Shown: positions 35,571 through 45,853 of the stretch, piece after piece
Position numbering within the stretch: position 1 is the first letter of the stretch
Layout of the letters: every line of letters begins with the position of its first letter
Assembly: GCA_944372575.1 (NCBI GenBank)
Contig: CALVZS010000001.1
Coordinates: 1 to 64,000, forward strand
From: an uncultured Clostridia bacterium
Lineage (GTDB): Bacteria; Bacillota; Clostridia; Christensenellales; Borkfalkiaceae
DNA length: 64,000 nt
Reading direction: 5' to 3'
The notes under the pieces: generated by a model
Told to the model about the DNA's origin: nothing
Seen by the model: the letters and a program-made list of their open reading frames with translations, nothing else
The model's database searches: none
Translations under genes and position numbers: made by a program

Positions 35571-35775
35571 CTGCCGATAGCTTAACGGACAAAGCGAGGA
35601 AAAACTTGGGGCTCCCGTCGCAAGCGAGAGGTTCCGGAGGCACCGAAAGGCGTTGCCGACGCCGGGGAAGTTCCGGCAGACTGAAAGGGATACTGTAAGG
35701 GAAGCGGGTCATCCTCATTCGCTAAGCATTGCGCGAAGAGTGCAAATGCGGGTTCGACTCCCGTTCGGCAGACCA
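35571..35775 (+). ncRNA. tRNA-like RNA with a large structured insertion
   Basis: Both ends fold as a tRNA: acceptor CTGCCGA (35571-35577) pairs perfectly with TCGGCAG (35765-35771), followed by A and encoded CCA (35773-35775); TA spacer, D-stem GCTT/AAGC with an AACGGACA loop (35580-35595); T-arm GCGGG-TTCGACT-CCCGT (35748-35764). Between D- and T-arms lie 152 bases where 22-25 are normal. GAGGA (35596-35600) can pair with TCCTC (35712-35716) to enclose a domain with a GAAA-capped GGCA/TGCC hairpin (35639-35657) and a twice-repeated GTTCCGG; a second hairpin TTCGC/GCGAA (35718-35737) precedes the T-arm. It lacks the tmRNA TTCGAC 5' motif and tag frame, and no group I P7 or group II domain V signature is evident. 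Confidence 0.68.
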
Positions 35776-35815
35776 AAAAAAGAGCCCCGGACGCTGCAGC
35801 TTGCAGCGTCCGGGG
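35776..35815. terminator. 14-bp hairpin after tRNA-like RNA
   Basis: CCCCGGACGCTGCA-GCT-TGCAGCGTCCGGGG (35785-35815). The T run lies on its minus-strand side (35776-35782), so it is a good leftward terminator; on the plus strand it has no T tail but would still bound the RNA gene. Confidence 0.55.
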
Positions 35816-35855
35816 TCTGCTCATGCCGGCGATATGCGGCGGACTTGCCGAGAGC

Positions 35856-35889
35856 GCAAAAAAGCTCACGCATACAGCGTGAGCTTTTT
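35856..35889 (-). terminator. Terminator of tuf
   Basis: AAAGCTCACGC-TGTAT-GCGTGAGCTTT (11-bp stem) followed by TTTGCG with a six-T run across the stem base on the minus strand, 12 bases past the tuf stop. Confidence 0.9.
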
Positions 35890-35900
35890 CATTGCCGATT

Positions 35901-37115
<1,215 letters not shown>

Positions 37116-37227
37116 TTTGGGTTTCCTCCGAAAAATTTTATAGTTTGATAACTTTTTCCGGCGTTTTGGCGCCGAAAGCGCAGCTATCTATCAATACAAT
37201 GATATCAAGCTTCACGCTTGCTTTTTT

Positions 37228-37256
37228 ATTATACCCCATTGCACAAAAATTTGCAA
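37228..37256 (-). promoter_or_regulatory. Promoter of tuf
   Basis: Minus strand TTGCAA (37251-37256), 17 bases, TATAAT (37228-37233), in the 195-base fusA-tuf gap. The leader of about 110 bases contains CAAGC-GTGAA-GCTTG and a CGGCG/CGCCG-type stem. Confidence 0.8.
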
Positions 37257-37310
37257 TAACTTTACCCAACTTTTTTGCAAATTTTTCCGCATTTTCCCGC
37301 TTGAAACGCC

Positions 37311-39395
37311 TTACGCGTTCTTTTTGCCGCGGGAAGTGATGATCTTTTCCGAAACCGACTTGGGCACTTCCGAATAGTGATCGAACTGCATCGTGAACTG
37401 ACCGCGTCCCTGCGTGCGGGAACGAAGATCGGTCGCATAGCCGAACATCTCGGAGAGCGGCACTTCCGCGTTGATGACCTTGGCGCCGTTCCTGTCGTCC
37501 GTCCCGAGAATGGTGCCGCGGCGGCCGGAGATGTTGCCCATCAGATCGCCGAAGTAGTCCTCGGGCGTGATGATCTGCACCTTCATGATGGGCTCGAGCA
37601 GCACGACGCCCGCCTTCTCCATGCCGTCCTTGAACGCGAGCGAACCTGCGATCTTGAACGCCATTTCGGAGGAGTCGACCTCATGATAGCTTCCGTCATA
37701 GACCTGCGCCTTGAAGTCCACCATTTCATAGCCGGCAAGGTAGCCGTTCTTGGCGGCCTCCTGGATGCCCTTGTCGATCGCGGGGATATATTCCTTGGGA
37801 ATGGAGCCGCCGACGGTGACGTCCTCGAACTCGTATCCCTTGCCCGCCTCAAGCGGAATGAAATGCACTTTGCAGTGACCGTACTGGCCCTTGCCGCCCG
37901 ACTGACGCTTGTACATCCCCTCGGCATCCACTGCCTTGCGGAAGGTCTCACGGTAGGCGACCTGGGGCGCGCCGACGTTTGCCTCGACGTGGAATTCACG
38001 CAGCAGACGGTCAACGATGATGTCCAGGTGCAGCTCGCCCATGCCGGCGATGATGGTCTGCCCCGTCTCCTGATCCGTCCACGTCTTGAAGGTGGGATCC
38101 TCCTCGGCGAGTTTGATGAGCGCCATCGTCATCTTCTCCTGGCCCGCCTTGGTCTTGGGCTCGAGGGAGAGCTGGATGACGGGTTCGGGGAACTCCATCT
38201 TCTCGAGGATGATGGGATGCTTCTCATCGCAGAGCGTATCGCCCGTCGTCGTGTTCTTGAGACCGACGATGGCGCAGATATCGCCCGAATAGATCTCGGA
38301 GATGTCCTTTCTCTCGTTGGCGTGCATCTGCACGAGGCGGCCGACGCGCTCCTTCTTGTCCTTGGTCGAGTTGTAGACGTAGGAACCTGCAGAGAGGACG
38401 CCCGAATAGCAGCGGAAGTACGCGAGCGAACCGACGAACGGATCGGTCGCGATCTTGAATGCGAGGCCGGAGAAAGGCTCTTCGTCCGACGTCTTTCTCT
38501 CCTCCTCCTCGCCCGTCTTGGGGTTGACGCCCTTGACGTGGTCGACGTCGAGCGGGCTGGGAAGGAAGCGGATGACGGCGTCGAGCAGGAACTGCACGCC
38601 CTTGTTCTTGTAGGAGGAGCCGCACAACATGGGAACGGCCTCCATCTTGAGGGTGCGCTCGCGCAGGCCCGCCAAGATCTCCTCCTTGCTCAGCTCCATC
38701 GTCTCAAGGTATTTTTCCATCAGCTCGTCGTTGGCGGAAGCCGCCTCCTCCACGAGCTTGTTGCGATACTCCTCGGCGAGCTCCTTCATATCATCGGGAA
38801 TGGGCTCCTTTCTGAAGTCCTTGCCGAGATCATCATAGTAGATCTCTGCCTCCATGTTGATGAGGTCGATGATCCCGCGGAAAGTATCCTCCTTGCCGAT
38901 GGGCAGCTCAATGGGAACGGGGTTTGCGCCGAGGCGCTCGCGGATCATACGCTCCACGCGGAAGAAGTCGGCACCGTTGATGTCCATCTTGTTGACGTAG
39001 GCAATGCGGGGGACCCGGTAGGTATCCGCCTGGCGCCACACCGTCTCGGACTGCGGCTCCACGCCGCCCTTGGCGCAGAATGTCGCGATCGTGCCGTCCA
39101 AAACGCGCAGCGAGCGCTCCACTTCCACCGTGAAGTCGACGTGGCCGGGCGTATCGATGATGTTGAAGCGGTGACCCTTCCAGATACAGGTCGTCGCGGC
39201 GGACGTAATGGTGATGCCGCGCTCCTGCTCCTGCACCATCCAGTCCATGGTCGCGGCGCCCTCGTGGACTTCGCCCAGCTTGTGCGTCTTGCCCGTGTAG
39301 AACAGGATGCGCTCGGTGGTCGTCGTCTTGCCGGCATCGATATGCGCCATGATCCCGAAGTTTCTCGTGTGCTGCAAATCGTATTCTCTTGCCAT
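37311..39395 (-). CDS. fusA: Elongation factor G
   Basis: A 694-residue translocase GTPase. G1 [15 protein letters not shown] (residues 17-31), [12 protein letters not shown]3 DTPGHVDFT and G4 NKMDING are intact, and domains II-V are full length ([24 protein letters not shown]). GAGGGACGG precedes ATG 39393-39395. Third gene of the str operon, 12 bases after rpsG. Confidence 0.99.
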   Translation of the reverse strand: MAREYDLQHTRNFGIMAHIDAGKTTTTERILFYTGKTHKLGEVHEGAATMDWMVQEQERGITITSAATTCIWKGHRFNIIDTPGHVDFTVEVERSLRVLDGTIATFCAKGGVEPQSETVWRQADTYRVPRIAYVNKMDINGADFFRVERMIRERLGANPVPIELPIGKEDTFRGIIDLINMEAEIYYDDLGKDFRKEPIPDDMKELAEEYRNKLVEEAASANDELMEKYLETMELSKEEILAGLRERTLKMEAVPMLCGSSYKNKGVQFLLDAVIRFLPSPLDVDHVKGVNPKTGEEEERKTSDEEPFSGLAFKIATDPFVGSLAYFRCYSGVLSAGSYVYNSTKDKKERVGRLVQMHANERKDISEIYSGDICAIVGLKNTTTGDTLCDEKHPIILEKMEFPEPVIQLSLEPKTKAGQEKMTMALIKLAEEDPTFKTWTDQETGQTIIAGMGELHLDIIVDRLLREFHVEANVGAPQVAYRETFRKAVDAEGMYKRQSGGKGQYGHCKVHFIPLEAGKGYEFEDVTVGGSIPKEYIPAIDKGIQEAAKNGYLAGYEMVDFKAQVYDGSYHEVDSSEMAFKIAGSLAFKDGMEKAGVVLLEPIMKVQIITPEDYFGDLMGNISGRRGTILGTDDRNGAKVINAEVPLSEMFGYATDLRSRTQGRGQFTMQFDHYSEVPKSVSEKIITSRGKKNA

Positions 39396-39407
39396 ACCGT
39401 CCCTCTC

Positions 39408-39878
39408 TTAGAAGCGGAAGTGCGCGAACGCCTTGTTCGCTTCCGCCATTCTGTGGGTATCTTCCTTCTTCTTGACGGATCCGCCCGTATTGTTGTAAGC
39501 GTCCATGAGTTCCGCGGCGAGCTTCTTGCTCATCTCACGCTCGCTGCGCTTCCTCGTATTGATGACGAGCCAGCGGATGGCGAGCGTCTGACGGCGCTCG
39601 GGACGGATCTCGACGGGAACCTGATAGTTTGCACCGCCGACACGGCGTGCCTTGACTTCGACAACGGGGGTGATGTTGGCGAGCGCCTGCTTGAAGATCT
39701 CCATGGCGTCCATGTTGAGCTTCTCGCTCATGATCTTGAATGCATCATAGACGATGCCTTGCGCAACGCTCTTTTCGCCGTCGAGCATGATCTGGTTGAT
39801 GAGCTTGGTCACGACCTTGCTCCCGTACATGGGATCGGGCAGGACGTCTCTCTTGGGGACTTTCCCTCTCCTGGGCAT
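39408..39878 (-). CDS. rpsG: 30S ribosomal protein S7
   Basis: A 156-residue primary 16S rRNA-binding protein of the small-subunit head. [16 protein letters not shown] and the conserved [27 protein letters not shown] segment are unmistakable. AAGGAGG eight bases before ATG 39876-39878. Separated from rpsL by an unusually structured 172-base gap. Confidence 0.99.
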   Translation of the reverse strand: MPRRGKVPKRDVLPDPMYGSKVVTKLINQIMLDGEKSVAQGIVYDAFKIMSEKLNMDAMEIFKQALANITPVVEVKARRVGGANYQVPVEIRPERRQTLAIRWLVINTRKRSEREMSKKLAAELMDAYNNTGGSVKKKEDTHRMAEANKAFAHFRF

Positions 39879-40050
39879 GATAGTTTCCTCCTTTTGAATT
39901 TGATTGCGATTTTGGCCGATGGGCGGCCACCCTTCAATACGGCTGTCGCTTGCCTTGCGGTAGCGATCCTTCTGCCCTCTTCGGGCATACTGCCTACTTC
40001 ATCGGGGATGATATTCCGAAATCAGTAGGGACAAAAAACGTAAGCCGTGC
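39879..40050 (-). promoter_or_regulatory. Structured rpsL-rpsG intercistronic region
   Basis: Contains on the minus strand CCTACT/AGTAGG (40024-40029 with 39993-39998), TGCCC-GAAGA-GGGCA (39973-39987) and TCGCT/AGCGA (39962-39966 with 39946-39950). No promoter was recognised. In E. coli the S12-S7 gap is the S7 autoregulatory target; a comparable role is an inference. Confidence 0.36.
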
Positions 40051-40422
40051 TTACTTGGGGCGCTTTGCGCCGTACTTGCTGCGCGCCTGCTTGCGCTTGG
40101 CAACGCCTGCCGTGTCGAGTGCGCCGCGGATGATGTGATAGCGGACGCCGGGCAGATCCTTGACTCTTCCGCCGCGGATGAGTACGGAGCTGTGCTCCTG
40201 CAGGTTGTGACCTTCGCCGGGAATGTAAACGGTACCTTCCTGCTTATTGGTCAGCCTGACCCTCGCGATCTTGCGAAGCGCCGAGTTGGGTTTCTTGGGA
40301 GACGTCGTCGTCACCGAAAGGCATACGCCGCGCTTCTGCGGGCAGGCGTCGAGAATGGGGCACTTGGACTTGTTCGCCTCCGTCTCTCTGCCTTTCTTGA
40401 TGAGCTGGTTGATCGTGGGCAT
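40051..40422 (-). CDS. rpsL: 30S ribosomal protein S12
   Basis: A 123-residue decoding-site protein. [67 protein letters not shown] are conserved, including Lys in TSPKKPNS, the streptomycin-sensitive state. AAGGAGG precedes ATG 40420-40422. First gene of rpsL-rpsG-fusA. Confidence 0.99.
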   Translation of the reverse strand: MPTINQLIKKGRETEANKSKCPILDACPQKRGVCLSVTTTSPKKPNSALRKIARVRLTNKQEGTVYIPGEGHNLQEHSSVLIRGGRVKDLPGVRYHIIRGALDTAGVAKRKQARSKYGAKRPK

Positions 40423-40550
40423 GTTGTTACCTCCTTGTAAGATTTCGGAATATCCTCAGGATCGCAATGCGATCGAAGGAACTGTTTGTTTTGCCGTTTT
40501 CTTTTCGGCGCACGAAAAAATATGCCCCTTTTCAAAAACAGGCAAGTTGC

Positions 40551-40579
40551 ATTGTACCAAACACCGGGCATTTTGTCAA
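40551..40579 (-). promoter_or_regulatory. Promoter of str operon
   Basis: Minus strand TTGACA (40574-40579), 17 bases, TACAAT (40551-40556), giving a leader of about 120 bases before rpsL. The 397-base gap to the divergent lipoprotein gene holds this promoter, that of the lipoprotein and an otherwise featureless AT-rich stretch. Confidence 0.85.
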
Positions 40580-40753
40580 ACGTTTGAACGCTCTTTTTCC
40601 AATTTTTTTCCTCTTTCGCGCTATTATAATAGTATATGAGGAACACTGGGGGCATTCCGGCGCGCCCGCGCTGTCCGTCCTCAATCCCCTCCTCGCCGCC
40701 CCAAAGAAATCGCAAAATATTTTACAATTTTTTTACATCTGCGAGACAAAAAA

Positions 40754-40786
40754 ATGACAAGGTTTTGAAGAGTCGTGTGCTATAAT
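40754..40786 (+). promoter_or_regulatory. Extended -10 promoter of lipoprotein gene
   Basis: TGC-TATAAT (40778-40786) is an extended -10 box; ATGACA at 40754 is 21 bases upstream, too far for a normal -35. Confidence 0.5.
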
Positions 40787-40819
40787 AATAAAGGCATCGA
40801 ATTTTTGGGAGGATCCTTC

Positions 40820-41539
40820 ATGGATATGAAAAAACTTCTTCCGGCTGCGGCGGTCGCACTTGCCGCCGCACTCACCCTTACCGCCTGCGGACATCCGCTC
40901 CCCGACTACCTGATACACCCTACGGGCAACGTGATCGCGGCGTGCCTTGCAGAGAGTGTTCTGACGGATACGCCCCTTGACGAGGAAACACTCGCGGCGG
41001 CAGGCGTGGAGATCGTGGACGAGGCTGCGCTCGCGGAGCTCCTCGGCGGGGCAGCGGACGAAGTTCCGCAGTACCCCACCTATCTGTATGCCGCGCCCCA
41101 AAACCCCTCTCTCGCTGAGCTGCGCGTCGTGTATGCCTGCGGCGAGGTAGCGGGCATGGAGACGGTTATCGTCGACGGGAGCGGCGGCGTCCAAATTCTG
41201 GAGGAGAACGACGCGGTAGATGACGTCTCCATTACCTATCATGTGTACGTCTACGAAGTCAGCAGCTTCCACTTTGCCGACGAGGGCGCAGGATATGCGC
41301 TGTATGCGCAATCCAACTTTGTGGTAGCGGAGGTCGTAAAGCAATACCAGCAGCCCAACTGGGAGGCGCCCGGCGTCGTGCCCGACATCACCACCGAGCG
41401 ATACACGATCGCGCAGTTTGCTCCCAATGCGGACTATGCGAACTACCACGGCGCGGAGGGCGACTTCCGCATCGATGAATTCACGCTCACGGACAGCAAC
41501 ATGGAAATCTGCACCTTATCCATTCCGCGCGAGAGGTAA
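40820..41539 (+). CDS. Putative lipoprotein of unknown function
   Basis: A 239-residue exported protein. MKKLLPAAAVALAAALTLTAC is a classic lipoprotein signal (Cys 23-24 region). The mature part is acidic, with no family I recognise; aromatic-rich ITYHVYVYEVSSFHF suggests a beta-sheet. ATG 40820 with GGGAGG at 7 bases. Monocistronic between the str operon and pgk. Confidence 0.76.
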   Translation: MDMKKLLPAAAVALAAALTLTACGHPLPDYLIHPTGNVIAACLAESVLTDTPLDEETLAAAGVEIVDEAALAELLGGAADEVPQYPTYLYAAPQNPSLAELRVVYACGEVAGMETVIVDGSGGVQILEENDAVDDVSITYHVYVYEVSSFHFADEGAGYALYAQSNFVVAEVVKQYQQPNWEAPGVVPDITTERYTIAQFAPNADYANYHGAEGDFRIDEFTLTDSNMEICTLSIPRER

Positions 41540-41576
41540 TTTTTCACATTTCGACGGGAAAATCTTGGACAAGGTA

Positions 41577-41605
41577 TTGACAAAAACGGCAAAAAACATT
41601 ACAAT
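41577..41605 (+). promoter_or_regulatory. Promoter of pgk
   Basis: TTGACA (41577-41582), 17 bases, TACAAT (41600-41605), close to consensus. Confidence 0.88.
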
Positions 41606-41640
41606 ATTGCGTGGAAATTCATAGAAGGAGATCTGATGTT

Positions 41641-42948
41641 ATGAACAAAATGACCGTAAGAGACATCAAAGACTGGAAGGGCAAGCGCGCGCTGGTGCGC
41701 TGTGACTTCAACGTCCCCATGAAGGACGGCGTCATCACCGACGAGAACCGTATCATGGGAGCCCTTCCCACCATCAAATATTTAATGGAGCAGGGCGCGA
41801 AAGTCATCCTCTGCTCGCACATGGGTAAGCCGCACTCCATCTTCTCCGCCGAAGTCAAGCTCAACAAGAAGGACAAGGCGAAGGTGGAAAAGGGCGAGAC
41901 GACGGCGGAGGCCATCATCGAGAAGGCGAAGAAAGACGAGCCGAAGAAGCTCACCCTTGCGCCCGTCGCAAAGCGCCTGAACGAGCTGCTCGACAATAAG
42001 GTGACGTTCGCGCACGACGTCATCGGCCCCGACGCGCAGGCGAAAGTCGCTGCCTGTAAGGACGGTGAGTGCGTACTTCTGGAGAACCTGCGCTTCCACT
42101 GGGAGGAGGAGAAGAACGACCTCGAGTTCTGCAAGAAGCTGGCGGCGTACTGCGACATCTATGTGAACGACGCCTTCGGAACGGCGCACCGCGCGCACGC
42201 CTCCACGGCGGGCATCGTGCAGTACGGCCTCGTCAAGACCGCCGTCTGCGGCTTCCTCATCGAGAAAGAGCTCACCGTCATGGCGGACTCCCTCGACCAC
42301 CCCGTGCGCCCCTTCGTCGCCATCCTGGGCGGCGCAAAGGTGGCGGACAAGCTGAACGTCATCTCCAACCTGCTTGAAAAGTGCGACACGCTCATCATCG
42401 GCGGCGGCATGGCTTACACCTTCCTCAAGGCGCAGGGCGGCAGCGTCGGCACCTCGCTCGTGGACGATGAGAAGATCGACTACTGCCGCGACATGATGAA
42501 GAAGGCTGCCGACATGGGCAAGGAACTGCTGCTCCCCGTCGACACCGTCATCACCAAGGAATTCCCCGACCCCATCGACGCCGAAATCGCAACGAGCGTC
42601 GTCCCCTCCATGCAGATCCCTGCCGACATGATGGGCCTTGACATCGGCCCCGAGACGCGCAAGCTGTATGCCGACAAGATCAAGGGCGCAAAGACGGTCA
42701 TTTGGAACGGCCCCATGGGCGTGTTCGAGAACCCCATCCTTGCCGCCGGTACCATCGCGGTGGCGCAGGCGCTTGCCGATGCGAAGGGCGCAACGACCAT
42801 CGTGGGCGGCGGCGACAGCGCGGCTGCCTGCACGCAGCTGGGCTTCGCGGACAAGATCACGCACATCTCGACGGGCGGCGGCGCTTCGCTCGAGCTGTTC
42901 GAGGGCAAAGTCCTGCCCGGCATCGCCTGCCTGAACGACAAGGCATAA
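41641..42948 (+). CDS. pgk: Phosphoglycerate kinase with a charged insertion
   Basis: A 435-residue enzyme transferring phosphate from 1,3-bisphosphoglycerate to [14 protein letters not shown] near residue 20, SHMGKP near 59, [28 protein letters not shown] and GGGDSAAAC are present. Family length is about 395; the excess is a Lys/Glu-rich stretch at residues 67-101 between SHMGKP and LTLAPVA. ATG 41641 with AAGGAG ten bases upstream. Confidence 0.97.
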   Translation: MNKMTVRDIKDWKGKRALVRCDFNVPMKDGVITDENRIMGALPTIKYLMEQGAKVILCSHMGKPHSIFSAEVKLNKKDKAKVEKGETTAEAIIEKAKKDEPKKLTLAPVAKRLNELLDNKVTFAHDVIGPDAQAKVAACKDGECVLLENLRFHWEEEKNDLEFCKKLAAYCDIYVNDAFGTAHRAHASTAGIVQYGLVKTAVCGFLIEKELTVMADSLDHPVRPFVAILGGAKVADKLNVISNLLEKCDTLIIGGGMAYTFLKAQGGSVGTSLVDDEKIDYCRDMMKKAADMGKELLLPVDTVITKEFPDPIDAEIATSVVPSMQIPADMMGLDIGPETRKLYADKIKGAKTVIWNGPMGVFENPILAAGTIAVAQALADAKGATTIVGGGDSAAACTQLGFADKITHISTGGGASLELFEGKVLPGIACLNDKA

Positions 42949-43019
42949 CCGCCCCGGAGGGAAGATTCCCGGGAACGTACCCGGGAAACCGGGATGCGCA
43001 GCATATCAAACGACGCAGA

Positions 43020-43051
43020 AACTCCGGGCAACCGCCCGGAGTTCTTTTTTT
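43020..43051 (+). terminator. Terminator of pgk
   Basis: AACTCCGGGC-AACC-GCCCGGAGTT then CTTTTTTT. A further palindrome TTCCCGGGAACGTACCCGGGAA lies upstream near 42965-42990. Confidence 0.9.
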
Positions 43052-43153
43052 CTCCGCGCCCTTTCCAGCCGTCCCGCCTTCCCACCTCGCTTTCGGCATT
43101 CCCGGGATCGCCGCCGTTCTGAAAAAAATATTTTCAAATCCCCCGCCCGGATA

Positions 43154-43182
43154 TTGCCATTCCGGCGCAAATGTGCTATAAT
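43154..43182 (+). promoter_or_regulatory. Promoter of tpiA
   Basis: TTGCCA (43154-43159), 17 bases ending TGC, TATAAT (43177-43182). Confidence 0.84.
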
Positions 43183-43214
43183 CTGTCACGGAAAAACGGA
43201 TAAGGAGTATTCAG

Positions 43215-44006
43215 ATGAATCAGAGAACCCCCATTATTGCAGGAAACTGGAAGATGAACAACACGGCAAAAGAGGGCGTCGCCCTCGTCAACGCCATCAA
43301 GCCCCTCGTAGCGGACGCCAAATGCGAGGTGGTGGTGTGCGTTCCCGCCATCGACATTCCCGCCGTTGCCGAAGCGCTTGCGGGCAGCAACATTGCGCTC
43401 GGCGCGCAGAACGTCCACTTCGCCGAAAAGGGCGCCTACACGGGCGAGATCTCCGCGGCGATGCTCAAGGAGTACGGCGTGAAGTACGTCATCATCGGCC
43501 ACAGCGAGCGCAGGCAGTATTTCGGCGAGACGGATGAGACGGTGAACAAGCGCACGCTTGCCGCGCTGGCGGCGGGGCTCACCCCCATCGTCTGCATCGG
43601 CGAGACGCTCCAAGAGCGCGAGAGCGGCAGGACGGAAGCGGTGCTCGACAGGCAGATCACCGAGGGCATGAAGGGCATCGGCGACATCTCCGAAATCGTC
43701 ATTGCCTACGAGCCCGTCTGGGCGATCGGCACGGGCAAGACGGCGACCTGCGAGCAGGCGAACGAGACCATCGGCTATATCCGCAGAAAGTGCGCCGAGG
43801 TATTCTGTCCCAAATGCGCCGAAAAGGTGCGCATCCAGTACGGCGGCTCCATGAACGCGGGCAACTGCAAGCAGCTGATGGCGATGTCCGAGATCGACGG
43901 CGGGCTCATCGGCGGCGCATCCCTCAAGGCTGCCGACTTTGCCGCCATCGTCAACTATGACAAGGGCGGGATGCAGGGCATGAAGCTGCCCAAGGAACTG
44001 CTGTAA
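43215..44006 (+). CDS. tpiA: Triosephosphate isomerase
   Basis: A 263-residue TIM-barrel enzyme. Substrate Lys in GNWKMN (residue 13), catalytic His in IGHSERR near 97, catalytic Glu with the mobile loop in YEPVWAIGTGK near 169, and phosphate loops YGGSM and IGGASLK. AAGGAG nine bases before ATG 43215. About 10 residues longer than typical, including a CPKCAEK segment near residue 200. Confidence 0.98.
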   Translation: MNQRTPIIAGNWKMNNTAKEGVALVNAIKPLVADAKCEVVVCVPAIDIPAVAEALAGSNIALGAQNVHFAEKGAYTGEISAAMLKEYGVKYVIIGHSERRQYFGETDETVNKRTLAALAAGLTPIVCIGETLQERESGRTEAVLDRQITEGMKGIGDISEIVIAYEPVWAIGTGKTATCEQANETIGYIRRKCAEVFCPKCAEKVRIQYGGSMNAGNCKQLMAMSEIDGGLIGGASLKAADFAAIVNYDKGGMQGMKLPKELL

Positions 44007-44100
44007 GCCGTTCCGCAAAGGGGCGGCTGCGTCTGCAGGGCGCCCCCTTGCAAAGAATCAGGGTGAATATCCCCCCGCAAAGACTACATGACACAAACTG

Positions 44101-44134
44101 ACGCCGCCCGTGCGCGATTGCGCACGGGCGGCGT
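44101..44134 (+). terminator. Hairpin after tpiA
   Basis: A perfect 15-bp stem ACGCCGCCCGTGCGC with loop GATT; the tail TCTGT is weak in T, so termination strength is uncertain. Confidence 0.55.
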
Positions 44135-44177
44135 TCTGTAACCATTCACAAATTTTCAAAAAATGCCCTCTGCCCGC

Positions 44178-44206
44178 TTGCGAAATGTGCGCCTATGGGG
44201 TATAAT
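44178..44206 (+). promoter_or_regulatory. Promoter of gpmI
   Basis: TTGCGA (44178-44183), 17 bases, TATAAT (44201-44206). Confidence 0.8.
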
Positions 44207-44236
44207 AAAGTTGAACAAACTTACAAGAGGTACTCT

Positions 44237-45790
44237 ATGAAACAGACTTGTGCGATCATCATCATGGACGGCTACGGCCTTGCGCCCGCGGGGAAGGGCA
44301 ATGCCATTACCCTTGACGGCAGCAAGAACGTGAATGCCTACCGCGCCGAATACCCCTCCGCCACGCTGGGCGCGAGCGGACGCGCCGTCGGCCTGCCCGA
44401 CGGGCAGATGGGCAACTCCGAAGTCGGCCACATGAATATGGGCGCGGGACGCATCGTCTATCAGGAACTGACCAAGATCACCAAGGAGATCGAGGACGGC
44501 GAGTTCTTTGCAAACCCCGCGCTGCTCAACGCGATGGAGAGCGCAAAAAAGAACGGCAAAAAACTGCACCTGTGGGGACTGTTGTCGGACGGCGGCGTAC
44601 ACAGCCACATCACCCACCTGTTTGCGCTGCTGGAGATGGCAAAGCGCAACGGCGTTCCCGAGACGTACGTCCACGCCTTCCTGGACGGGCGCGACACCCC
44701 GCCCACCTCGGCGGCGGGATATGTGCAGCAGCTGCTGGATGAGATGAAGAAACTGGGCTACGGAAAGCTCGCCTCCCTCTCGGGCAGATACTACGCGATG
44801 GATCGCGACAACAACTGGGATCGCATCGAAAAGGCGTACGATATGCTCACGCTCGGCACGGGCGTACAGGCGGAGGACGCCGTTGCCGCACTGCACGCCT
44901 CCTATGAGGCGGGCGTAACGGACGAGTTCGTCCTTCCCACCAACATCACCGAAAACGGAAAGCCCGTGGCGCTCGTGGAGGAGGGCGACAGCATCATCTT
45001 CTTCAACTTCCGCCCCGACCGTGCAAGGCAGATCACGCGCGCCTTCTCGCAGGATCCCTTCGTCGTTCCCAAGGGAACGGCGTTCGAGAGAAAGACGGGA
45101 TTTTTACGCCCCGTCTACGTCTGCTTCACCGAATACGATGCGGAGTTCAAAAATATTGCGATCGCCTTCCCCAAACAGAGCCTGAAGAACACGCTGGGCG
45201 AATACCTCGCCTCCCTCGGCAAGAAGCAGCTGCGCATCGCCGAAACGGAAAAGTATGCGCACGTCACCTTCTTCTTCAACGGCGGCGTGGAAGCCCCCAA
45301 CCCCGGCGAAGTGCGCGTGCTCATCAACTCCCCCAAAGTGGCGACCTACGATCTGCAGCCCGAGATGAGCGCACCCGAAGTCGCCGAACGCGCCGTTGAG
45401 GAGCTGAAAACGGGCGAATATGACGCGATGATCTTAAACTTTGCCAACTGCGACATGGTGGGACACACGGGCGTCATTCCCGCTGCCGTCAAGGCGGTAC
45501 ACACCGTGGACGAGTGCGTGAAGAAGGTGGTCGACCAGATCCTCTCGATGGGCGGCAGCGTGCTGCTGACCGCCGACCACGGCAACGCGGACAAGATGCT
45601 TGCCGACGACGGCGAGCCCTTCACGGCGCATACCACAAATCCCGTACCCGTCGTGCTCATTTCCGAAAAATACAAGGGCGCAACGCTGCGCAAGGACGGT
45701 ATCCTCGCCGACCTCGCCCCCACCCTTCTGCAGGTGATGGGCCTGCCCGTCCCCGCCGAAATGACCGGCAAGAGCCTGATCGAGGCATAA
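44237..45790 (+). CDS. gpmI: 2,3-bisphosphoglycerate-independent phosphoglycerate mutase
   Basis: A 517-residue alkaline-phosphatase-superfamily mutase interconverting 3- and 2-phosphoglycerate using two Mn ions. IIIMDGYGLAP binds metal, the phosphorylated Ser lies in GNSEVGHMN near residue 59, and ADHGNADKM near 450 supplies metal ligands. AGAGG six bases before ATG 44237; the longer upstream frame would start before the promoter. Third glycolytic gene in a row, each separately promoted and terminated. Confidence 0.98.
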   Translation: MKQTCAIIIMDGYGLAPAGKGNAITLDGSKNVNAYRAEYPSATLGASGRAVGLPDGQMGNSEVGHMNMGAGRIVYQELTKITKEIEDGEFFANPALLNAMESAKKNGKKLHLWGLLSDGGVHSHITHLFALLEMAKRNGVPETYVHAFLDGRDTPPTSAAGYVQQLLDEMKKLGYGKLASLSGRYYAMDRDNNWDRIEKAYDMLTLGTGVQAEDAVAALHASYEAGVTDEFVLPTNITENGKPVALVEEGDSIIFFNFRPDRARQITRAFSQDPFVVPKGTAFERKTGFLRPVYVCFTEYDAEFKNIAIAFPKQSLKNTLGEYLASLGKKQLRIAETEKYAHVTFFFNGGVEAPNPGEVRVLINSPKVATYDLQPEMSAPEVAERAVEELKTGEYDAMILNFANCDMVGHTGVIPAAVKAVHTVDECVKKVVDQILSMGGSVLLTADHGNADKMLADDGEPFTAHTTNPVPVVLISEKYKGATLRKDGILADLAPTLLQVMGLPVPAEMTGKSLIEA

Positions 45791-45806
45791 CCCTGCAAAA
45801 TTGCAA

Positions 45807-45840
45807 AACCCCCGGTGCGCTATACGCACCGGGGGTTTTT
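45807..45840. terminator. Bidirectional terminator between gpmI and ABC permease
   Basis: AACCCCCGGTGCG-CTATA-CGCACCGGGGGTT (13 bp) with TTT on the plus side and TTTT on the minus side, serving convergent transcripts. Confidence 0.87.
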
Positions 45841-45853
45841 CATGCAGATGCCG

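Noticed and set aside
35013..35580. Plus-strand open frames upstream of the tRNA-like RNA
   Set aside because: No ribosome sites, composition unlike neighbours, and they read through the T-arm-like sequence and both promoters.
35571..35775. tmRNA, RNase P RNA or SRP RNA
   Set aside because: There is no TTCGAC-type 5' end or tag reading frame for tmRNA, no complete set of RNase P conserved regions despite GAGGAAA, and no SRP tetraloop motif; the length also misfits.
35571..35775. tRNA with a classical group I intron
   Set aside because: The insertion is short and I could not find paired P7 (R/S) or P4-P6 signatures. Kept as an alternative within the finding rather than as a call.
37377..40028. 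An 883-codon open frame on the plus strand
   Set aside because: It is antisense to fusA and rpsG, whose products are certain; long open antisense frames arise from GC-rich codon use. The same applies to 53556-55436 (antisense to aspS), 15959-17752, 19116-21392 and 8265-10013.
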